Source of the DNA: UBA4064 sp050179135
GTDB lineage: Bacteria; Desulfobacterota; Desulfobacteria; Desulfobacterales; Desulfatirhabdiaceae
Assembly (NCBI GenBank): GCA_050179135.1
Contig: JBFXFK010000271.1
Location: 1 to 5,273 of the forward strand
Direction of reading: 5' to 3'
Length of the DNA stretch: 5,273 nt
Shown piece after piece: positions 1-3,965 of the stretch. Below the pieces are notes generated by a model, which worked only from the letters and a program-made list of their open reading frames with translations, did no database searches and had not been told where the DNA came from. Every line of letters starts with the position of its first letter. Positions within the stretch are counted from its first letter, which is position 1. The position numbers and the translations under genes were made by a program.

Positions 1-1
1 A

Positions 2-373
2 TACAAAACACGAAATGCATCAAATGAATTATCAGTAAAATTGCTGGACCGGATTATCGAGATGTCTTCAGATGAACATGAACTGGATTTTGACCCATTT
101 GGTGGATCGGGTACAAACTATGCGGTTGCCGAAATAAAAAATCGAAAATGGATTGGTGTTGAAGTTGGTCCGGTGGAAGACATCATTGCCCCGATAAAAA
201 ATATTGAACAGGATTTGAATTATCTGAAAGATATCCGGCAGGATTTGAACTGTCTTTTTACCCAAAAAAATTTGAAAAAAAGACAGCATGAAGGACAATG
301 GACACCCGAATCTGTCAGGAAAAGAGATTTTGCTGACCATCACCCGGTACAGACTGGACTTTTTCACGTCTGA
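2..373 (+). CDS. C-terminal part of a beta-class DNA methyltransferase (N4-cytosine/N6-adenine type), 5' end outside window
   Basis: The reading frame is open to the left edge, so the start lies outside the window; a TTG at 41 is internal. The visible 123 residues contain a helix like those before motif I (KLLDRIIEMSS), then the S-adenosylmethionine-binding motif FDPFGGSGT (bases 89-115) followed by AVAEIKNRKWIGVEVG. This matches the DPFxGSGTT...A...R..IGiE block of the N4/N6 DNA methylase family. A motif I close to the C-terminus implies the beta-type order, with the catalytic (D/N/S)PPY motif and target recognition region upstream and outside the window. An Asn follows GSGT where Thr is usual. 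The tail (about residues 60-123) is charged and helical. The gene is clearly more AT-rich than the genes after 2224, which fits acquisition by transfer. No restriction endonuclease is visible downstream. Family assignment is firm; specificity and intactness cannot be judged. Confidence 0.82.
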   Translation, partial: YKTRNASNELSVKLLDRIIEMSSDEHELDFDPFGGSGTNYAVAEIKNRKWIGVEVGPVEDIIAPIKNIEQDLNYLKDIRQDLNCLFTQKNLKKRQHEGQWTPESVRKRDFADHHPVQTGLFHV

Positions 374-748
374 ATTCAAACAGTGCAGACATGTCTTGTC
401 AATTTTCAGACCTTGGTTCATGCGACGAGGAACCAGTCATCAAGCACGTGTTCGTGGAGAATCCATTATATGTGTTGAAAACTGATTTTCATTACGCCGA
501 ACGATTACATCAACATAGGCCCTTAGCGACAAGCAGGAATGATCGCTCCAGACGTCTGTTGATTCTGCGCTTCAAAAGTGGTTGTTGGTGAAGGGCGTTA
601 TGCATGGATTCACGATTTCCAAAGATGCCTGCAGCCAATATAAACTGCAGAACAGTGCCTATTGCGGGCAATCAATAAAAGCCGAAAAGGGATAGGATCA
701 AGTAATGAATGTGGGCATGTATATCCTCGCTACAGAGGGTCTGCATTA
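374..748. other. Stretch without a supportable gene, possibly decayed coding DNA
   Basis: No frame gives a convincing protein. Short open stretches occur in all three plus frames, for example one starting at 391 and ending at 591, and another frame reading FITPNDYINIGP before a stop near 520. None has a ribosome binding site, a recognisable domain or sustained coding character. The switching of protein-like fragments between frames would fit an old frameshifted gene, but I cannot name one. No tRNA, terminator or strong promoter was seen. Confidence 0.4.
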
Positions 749-793
749 ACGACAACCGAAACGACAACCAAAATGACAACCCCGGGTCATTTT
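749..793. repeat. Three tandem 12-base units ending in a palindrome; possible insertion-sequence end
   Basis: Three adjacent 12-base units read ACGACAACCGAA (749-760), ACGACAACCAAA (761-772) and ATGACAACCCCG (773-784). The last unit overlaps a perfect 8-base inverted repeat, AAAATGAC (770-777) and GTCATTTT (786-793), with an 8-base spacer. Short iterated motifs next to an inverted repeat are typical of transposase binding sites at the ends of some insertion sequences; IS21-type ends came to mind. No transposase gene is in the window, so this is at best a remnant. A regulator binding site is the main alternative. Confidence 0.4.
768..780 (+). repeat. Left copy of a 13-base direct repeat flanking the toxin-antitoxin module
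   Basis: CCAAAATGACAAC occurs here and again, identically and in the same orientation, at 1705-1717. The two copies enclose the toxin-antitoxin pair. This copy is part of the 12-base repeat array at 749-784. Confidence 0.5.
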
Positions 794-857
794 CGGACGC
801 GGCTTGACCGCTGCCCACTCTCCTGTGCTTCGAACAAGCCCGCCGCCGATCAGATCG

Positions 858-887
858 TTGACCAAGGAAAATTCCTCAGTCAATTTT
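858..887. other. Weak hairpin just beyond the toxin stop codon
   Basis: TTGAC (858-862) pairs with GTCAA (879-883), and AGGA (865-868) with TCCT (873-876), separated by a symmetric CA/CA internal loop and a 4-base AAAT loop. Four T follow on the plus strand (884-887). On the minus strand, where the toxin transcript would end, no T-run follows, so it is not a clear terminator for that transcript. It could be chance. Confidence 0.2.
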
Positions 888-891
888 GACG

Positions 892-1395
892 TTATCGCGG
901 GCACCCTTTTCGCAGGGTTTCAATCGGCAGAAACAATTTCCGGGCATTGTCCGGAAGACACTTGAAACCATAGCGTTGATAAAACAGACTGCCACTTTCA
1001 TCTTTCGCATCCACAAACAGTCCAATCACGCCTGCATGTTCGGCGATCAAAACCGTCCGATGGATCGCTTCTGCAAGAAGGCATCCACCGTATCCGCAAC
1101 CCCGAAATCGGGTGTCAACGGCCAGGCGGGCCAGTCGAACGGCTGGAAGTCCGTGTTCCGGAAATTTTCTGGCATATAAGGCTGGAAGATGTTCAGTTTT
1201 GACTTCACAAAGTGTCAGGGTAACATATCCCAGAATGATGGATGGATTTTCCTGCCCGGTTAAAACAAATGTGCGTGAAATCCCTTTATCACCATGCCGC
1301 TTGGCCGTGGACTTGAGAAAACCATTCAGTGCCGGAACACCGCAATCAAATCCGGCCCGGTCATGATGGCGAAAAAGAGACCCTATTTCTGGCAC
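892..1395 (-). CDS. GNAT-family acetyltransferase toxin of a type II toxin-antitoxin module (TacT-like)
   Basis: This 167-residue protein has the usual length and layout of TacT/AtaT-type toxins. In the known family these enzymes move the acetyl group of acetyl-CoA onto the amino group of aminoacyl-tRNA and so stop translation. Visible markers are F..GVPALNGFLKSTA near residues 16-31, the core strand RLARLAVD (87-94), the acetyl-CoA pyrophosphate loop RGCGYGGCLL (98-107), and FYQRYGF (138-144), whose Tyr139 sits at the position of the catalytic tyrosine of the family. LFLP near residue 154 is also typical. The start is GTG at 1395, giving a 13-base overlap with the antitoxin stop, so translation is probably coupled. 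Downstream are the hairpin at 858-887 and the repeat array. All key motifs are present, so the enzyme looks intact. The exact tRNA target cannot be read from the sequence. Confidence 0.92.
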   Translation of the reverse strand: MPEIGSLFRHHDRAGFDCGVPALNGFLKSTAKRHGDKGISRTFVLTGQENPSIILGYVTLTLCEVKTEHLPALYARKFPEHGLPAVRLARLAVDTRFRGCGYGGCLLAEAIHRTVLIAEHAGVIGLFVDAKDESGSLFYQRYGFKCLPDNARKLFLPIETLRKGCPR

Positions 1396-1667
1396 AAAAG
1401 CGCCTTTCTCTGGTTCATGATTGCTTTGAGATGATCATTTGGTTCAGGCGGATTATCGATCAGATGAAAAAGCGTATCTGCGTCTTTTGAAGAAAGAGAA
1501 ATAATGCGCTCTCTTTCCAGAATTTCATTCGCTTTGTCAATGGCCGCCTGAACAAGAAACTGGTTCAGTGTGGCTCCGACAGTATGGGCAGCCGCAACAA
1601 TTCGCTCGTAAACCTCATGAGGCATTCGGGCGGGGATTCTTTCTTCTGTTTTGTTCAACGTCATCAT
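1383..1667 (-). CDS. DUF1778 ribbon-helix-helix antitoxin (TacA-like), partner of the GNAT toxin
   Basis: The 94-residue protein fits the DUF1778 family. Residues about 8-50 (EERIPARMPHEVYERIVAA, then the GATLNQFLVQAA block) form the ribbon-helix-helix that dimerises and binds operator DNA. Residues about 54-94, with the family's LSSKDADTLFHLIDNPPEPND segment type, form the C-terminal arm that wraps the toxin and blocks its acetyl-CoA site. It precedes and overlaps the toxin gene, the standard order. A perfect AAGGAGG (1677-1671, minus strand) lies only 3 bases from the ATG at 1667 but 6 bases from a second ATG at 1664, so the true start may be 1664, one residue shorter. The promoter at 1688-1716 leaves a very short leader. 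Such complexes normally repress their own promoter; no obvious long palindromic operator was found, only ATTAAT in the promoter spacer. Confidence 0.93.
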   Translation of the reverse strand: MMTLNKTEERIPARMPHEVYERIVAAAHTVGATLNQFLVQAAIDKANEILERERIISLSSKDADTLFHLIDNPPEPNDHLKAIMNQRKALLCQK

Positions 1668-1687
1668 ACACCTCCTTCTTTACAAAC

Positions 1688-1716
1688 AGGATAAATTAAT
1701 GACGCCAAAATGACAA
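1688..1716 (-). promoter_or_regulatory. Sigma70-type promoter of the toxin-antitoxin operon
   Basis: On the minus strand TTGTCA (1716-1711, one mismatch to TTGACA) is followed after exactly 17 bases by TATCCT (1693-1688, four of six matches). Initiation is expected near 1681, just before the AAGGAGG at 1677-1671. The -35 box is contained in the right copy of the 13-base direct repeat. The palindrome ATTAAT (1695-1700) in the spacer could contribute to antitoxin binding. Confidence 0.55.
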
Positions 1717-1717
1717 C
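1705..1717 (+). repeat. Right copy of the 13-base direct repeat flanking the toxin-antitoxin module
   Basis: CCAAAATGACAAC matches 768-780 exactly, 937 bases away. It supplies the -35 element of the toxin-antitoxin promoter and lies 12 bases from the end of the MazE-like pseudogene at 1729. Confidence 0.5.
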
Positions 1718-1728
1718 AATAGTTTCTG

Positions 1729-1985
1729 CTAACGCGCCTTTCTGATCCAACCTGTCTTGCCGAATTCAGCAAAATCACATCTTCATTTGCCATGGTTTTA
1801 TAGGTGTCAATCCAGGAAAGTGTATCGTCTCGTTTTTTTTGGGGAAAAAAGCCCATGGGCGGTTTCTTCCAAAACAAGGGACTGGATGAAACCGTACTTT
1901 TGCATGAATCTCTTTGGCACGCGAACATCCGGGGAGTCCCCCATGTGCACAATTCAACGTCCCGTGAGTCTAATGTTTTGTCCAT
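1729..1985 (-). pseudogene. Frameshifted MazE/AbrB-type antitoxin remnant
   Basis: No single frame is coding, but joining frames yields a recognisable MazE/AbrB swapped-hairpin antitoxin of about 85 residues. From ATG at 1985 the first frame gives DVELCTWG. Adding one G to the five-G run near 1940 continues as WGDSPDVRVPKRFMQKYG, matching the family pattern KWGNS.G.RIPK. The frame runs on through IQSLVLEETAHGLF. Near the T6-C4-A8 tract (1833-1850) removing one base restores PQKKRDDTLSWIDTYKTMANED, like the family's W...fk.MA tail. A third shift near 1775 would lead to DFAEFGKTGWIRKAR and a stop at 1729; this last join is less certain. MazE-type proteins bind DNA and neutralise MazF-like RNases. 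No MazF-like gene follows; the intact DUF1778/GNAT module takes its place. The first two shifts lie in homopolymers, so sequencing error is an alternative to true decay. Confidence 0.7.
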
Positions 1986-2050
1986 GGCGGTGCCTGTGGC
2001 TACATGTTGACAGGGTTGGGATAATTACGGTAAACGCTCATGAATCATGC

Positions 2051-2161
2051 CAAGCTCCATCGGAGCGGCCTGTCACCGGAATACACAGGTCGCCCCTACG
2101 GGGCTTGAGGGAATTGTTATGTGTCATTCTACAAACAGAACGCTCCTACGGAGCTTGAGGG
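2051..2161. repeat. REP/BIME-like cluster: three copies of a hairpin repeat, one inverted
   Basis: Copy 2 (2085-2111) and copy 3 (2135-2161) are direct repeats starting 50 bases apart. Each begins with ACAG, then a C-rich arm, loop TAC and matching arm (GCCCC/GGGGC in copy 2, GCTCC/GGAGC in copy 3), and ends CTTGAGGG. Copy 1 (2051-2073) is the same element on the opposite strand: it reads CAAGCTCC, ATC, GGAGCGGCCTGT on the plus strand. The arms differ between copies 2 and 3, but both sides changed together so pairing is kept. An inverted pair plus a direct copy is the layout of BIMEs built from REP sequences, which RAYT-type (TnpA_REP) transposases mobilise. None is encoded here. The cluster lies 62 bases before the nitroreductase gene. 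Confidence 0.68.
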
Positions 2162-2223
2162 TATATGTTTATTTTTAAAAAGGCTCAAAGCATGCAAAAT
2201 TTCCCATCATCCTGTATCATAAA

Positions 2224-3090
2224 ATGAAAATACAAAAAATTGAAGACCGGTGCAACCGGTGTCTGCTCTGCGTCCGGGATTGTGTGGCCGGCGCCTGGAG
2301 ACATGTCAACGGCGAGGCGGTCATGGCCGCACCCGAACTCTGCAGCCGATGCGGCCATTGTGTGGCGGTTTGTCCCCGGTCGGCAATTTTCCATGAAGCC
2401 CTGGATTATCGGCAGATCACCCAAACCGATGCCGACCTGCTGAATCCGGATGTGTACCGTCAAATTGTTCTGGGGCGGCGAAGCGTCCGCCAGTATAAAA
2501 ACAAAGCGGTTCCGCCGGACATTGTCGAGAATATTCTGAAACTGGCCAGCCATTCGCCAACAGCCAGCAACTCACAGAATGTGGCATATACCGTTATCAG
2601 CGACAAGGCCATTCTCAAGGATCTGTCGGATGGTGTATTCGGATTTGGCAAAGGCCTGTATGAAAAAACGCGGAAAGGCACGGGAAGAATCATCCATTTT
2701 ATTCTCAGACGACTGTTCCGGGATCATGTTGCCCGATATCTGGACCCCATGTCGTATTATATCCGGGAAGCGGACAAGGGCCGGGATTACATCCTTCACG
2801 ATGCCCCTGTCCTGATCCTGGTCCACGGACCCAGAAAGGAGATGTTTGTTTATGAAAACTGCAATATCGCTGCGGCAAACATCATGAATTTCGCCCATGC
2901 TTCAGGCCTTGGGACCTGTTATATCGGCTTTCTGACCCTTGCCATGAAATTCTCGTCCAGCATCAGAAACCGGGCGGGGATCCCCCGGGACCGGAAAGTA
3001 TGCGCGGCACTGATCCTGGGTTACCCGGCTTACCGGCATCCATTCACCACCTCCCGGAAGCAGCCCCAAATTCAGTGGATCGGCCCCTGA
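2224..3090 (+). CDS. Ferredoxin-nitroreductase fusion protein (2 x [4Fe-4S] plus FMN nitroreductase domain)
   Basis: The 288-residue protein starts with a bacterial-type ferredoxin domain: Cys10, 13, 16 and 20, then Cys40, 43, 46 and 50 followed by Pro, enough for two [4Fe-4S] clusters. From about residue 76 it is a nitroreductase-fold flavoprotein: GRRSVRQYK (84-92) is the FMN phosphate-binding motif, SPTASNSQN (111-119) the second FMN-contact segment, and the block GLGTCYIGF (228-236) the family's conserved late motif; ILGYPAY (264-270) is also typical. Such fusions let ferredoxin-type clusters pass electrons to FMN and are common in anaerobes; the substrate is unknown. It is soluble, with no signal peptide or membrane segment. 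ATG 2224 is the only good start in the open frame (stop at 2176), but no clear Shine-Dalgarno precedes it and no strong promoter was seen. It converges with the gene at 3151. The GC-rich sequence contrasts with the left part of the window. Confidence 0.92.
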   Translation: MKIQKIEDRCNRCLLCVRDCVAGAWRHVNGEAVMAAPELCSRCGHCVAVCPRSAIFHEALDYRQITQTDADLLNPDVYRQIVLGRRSVRQYKNKAVPPDIVENILKLASHSPTASNSQNVAYTVISDKAILKDLSDGVFGFGKGLYEKTRKGTGRIIHFILRRLFRDHVARYLDPMSYYIREADKGRDYILHDAPVLILVHGPRKEMFVYENCNIAAANIMNFAHASGLGTCYIGFLTLAMKFSSSIRNRAGIPRDRKVCAALILGYPAYRHPFTTSRKQPQIQWIGP

Positions 3091-3121
3091 AAATACACCG
3101 CCGCACCGGGATGGCGCGGTG
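3089..3121 (-). terminator. Candidate terminator after the 62-residue gene
   Basis: On the minus strand CACCGC (3121-3116) can pair with GCGGTG (3101-3096), with a short inner GCC/GGT helix, and is followed by TATTTTC (3095-3089). The stem is only 6 continuous base pairs and the T-tract is interrupted, so this is a modest candidate. On the plus strand no T-run follows, so it is a poor stop signal for the nitroreductase gene. Confidence 0.35.
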
Positions 3122-3150
3122 ATGGCATCTGGCCAAATGATGTCCAGGTA

Positions 3151-3339
3151 TCATGCTTCAGCCTGTGGTTCTTTCAACCGGCGGATCTCATTCAACACCA
3201 CGTCATATTGATCTTCCAGGTCCAGAAGATCCATCATCACCGGCGGTTTGACCGAGTGGGCGGGCAGCCGCTTTCGGGTTTCGACGATGGCCGTATCCAG
3301 TTCGCGAAGCTTCTGCTCCAGTTCCAGCAAACTTGTCAT
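3151..3339 (-). CDS. Small coiled-coil protein of unknown function, 62 aa
   Basis: The chosen start is ATG 3339, because AAGGA (3351-3347) lies 7 bases before it. A longer frame starting at 3381 is unlikely since its first codons would lie in the terminator hairpin. The 62 residues form two short amphipathic helices: MTSLLELEQKLRELDTAIVE with heptad leucines, then a break at RLPAHSVKPP (24-33), then MMDLLDLEDQYDVVLNEIRR. It ends in a polar tail. There is no signal peptide or membrane segment, and no cysteine. The helix-RLPAHSxKPP-helix pattern looks like a conserved small helical hairpin protein, but I cannot assign a function. The gene begins 22 bases past a strong intrinsic terminator of the upstream gene, so it either has a promoter within 3365-3460 or depends on readthrough. 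It converges with the nitroreductase gene, 60 bases away. Confidence 0.7.
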   Translation of the reverse strand: MTSLLELEQKLRELDTAIVETRKRLPAHSVKPPVMMDLLDLEDQYDVVLNEIRRLKEPQAEA

Positions 3340-3356
3340 GGCACATTCCTTGAACA

Positions 3357-3393
3357 CAATAAAAAGAGGCAACCGAATCATCGGTTGCCTCTT
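3357..3393 (-). terminator. Strong intrinsic terminator of the 104-residue gene
   Basis: A perfect 13-base-pair stem, AAGAGGCAACCGA (3364-3376) with TCGGTTGCCTCTT (3381-3393), closes a 4-base loop (3377-3380). Read on the minus strand it ends in five T (3365-3361) followed by ATTG, the classic Rho-independent form. It lies 67 bases after the stop of the gene at 3461-3775. It also forms the leader of the 62-residue gene, whose Shine-Dalgarno starts at 3351, so it could work as an attenuator. Confidence 0.85.
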
Positions 3394-3460
3394 GAGTTAC
3401 ATCCAGTCATCACCGCATCATTGTGTACCTGCTGACGACGCGGGTAATATCGGTTTTCAA

Positions 3461-3775
3461 TCAACCCGGAATGGAGACAGGAGACGCATTGCCGATCAGG
3501 TTCATTGTTTCTTCGTATTTGCTTCTCATGTCCACATGACCCGCATCGATCTCTTTTTTTATGGGGCTCCACTCTGTCAGACATTCATTTTTAAGTGTTC
3601 TAATCCGCTCCTCCATATCGGCCATAACCATTTTCATATCGCCCATATTGCCAAGGATTTTGTCTTTTACACTGCACGACAATAAATCAAGCTTATGATT
3701 TACATCAGATAGCCTTTCTTTCCATGTCGTTAGCTCCGTCTCAACGAATTTGCAGTAATCTTTTGTATTCATCAT
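3461..3775 (-). CDS. Small helical coiled-coil protein, resembles sll1863-type stress-response family, 104 aa
   Basis: The 104-residue protein is almost wholly predicted helix: no proline before Pro71, many charged residues with hydrophobic heptad positions (ELTTWKERLSDVNHKLDLL, then MKMVMADMEERIRTL), and a second part EWSPIKKEIDAGHVDMRSKYEETM. The layout of a helix with an early Trp, a coiled coil, then a Trp-containing amphipathic helix resembles the short sll1863-type stress proteins, but this is from memory of the pattern and not proven. No signal peptide or membrane segment is visible; Cys8, 34 and 65 show no motif. AAAGGAGG (3788-3781) lies 5 bases from ATG 3775 and 8 bases from a second ATG at 3772, so either start is possible. 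Expression is well defined: promoter at 3878-3906, leader hairpin at 3825-3865, strong terminator at 3357-3393. This gives a single-gene transcript of about 500 bases. Confidence 0.78.
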   Translation of the reverse strand: MMNTKDYCKFVETELTTWKERLSDVNHKLDLLSCSVKDKILGNMGDMKMVMADMEERIRTLKNECLTEWSPIKKEIDAGHVDMRSKYEETMNLIGNASPVSIPG

Positions 3776-3824
3776 GTCAACCTCCTTTGACAGCCTGGTG
3801 TTGCCATCTCACGATCAAACCGCA

Positions 3825-3865
3825 CAGACCAATCCGATATCATGACATATGATATCAATGGTCTG
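3825..3865. promoter_or_regulatory. Long interrupted palindrome in the leader of the 104-residue gene
   Basis: An inner perfect inverted repeat, GATATCAT (3836-3843) and ATGATATC (3849-3856) with a 5-base loop, is enclosed by a 7-base pair of arms, CAGACCA (3825-3831) and TGGTCTG (3859-3865), separated by a 4/2-base internal loop. It falls between the predicted start of transcription (near 3871) and the Shine-Dalgarno (3788-3781). It could be an operator for a dimeric regulator, or an RNA hairpin stabilising or controlling the leader. No T-run follows on either strand, so it is not an intrinsic terminator. Confidence 0.5.
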
Positions 3866-3877
3866 AAATTTAAGTAA

Positions 3878-3906
3878 AAATTAAGCATATATATTCTTTC
3901 TGTCAA
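3878..3906 (-). promoter_or_regulatory. Sigma70-type promoter for the 104-residue gene
   Basis: On the minus strand a perfect TTGACA (3906-3901) is followed after 17 bases by TAATTT (3883-3878), only three of six matches to the -10 consensus. A TG two bases before the overlapping TTAATT could act as an extended -10. The surrounding sequence is AT-rich in a GC-rich region. The promoter lies 60 bases beyond the selO stop, which suggests that the small gene is transcribed separately. A short inverted repeat, ATTGTC (3906-3911) and GACAAT (3925-3930), abuts the -35 box. Confidence 0.5.
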
Positions 3907-3965
3907 TTGTCTGTATGGGCCCGGGACAATCCGGAAATGCCGCATCCGGGGAATACAGTTCCGGT

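Noticed and set aside
662..889. A 75-codon plus-strand frame with a Thr-rich stretch
   Set aside because: The threonines are only the translation of the 12-base ACGACAACC repeats. No start signal or domain is visible.
2007..2036. A plus-strand promoter (TTGACA at 2007-2012) for the nitroreductase gene
   Set aside because: The only candidate -10 (TAAACG, 2031-2036) needs an 18-base spacer and matches poorly. The hairpin cluster lies between it and the gene, so I do not call it.
1757..2158. A 133-codon plus-strand open frame
   Set aside because: It runs through the frameshifted MazE-like remnant on the other strand and into the REP-like hairpins. Its composition and lack of a ribosome binding site argue against coding.
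2051..2161. A CRISPR array
   Set aside because: There are only three copies, one inverted, with diverged arms and unequal spacing, and no cas gene is nearby. REP/BIME fits better.
3151..3381. A longer 76-residue version of the small protein starting at 3381
   Set aside because: Its start codon and first codons lie within the intrinsic terminator hairpin and it lacks a ribosome binding site. ATG 3339 has AAGGA at the right distance.
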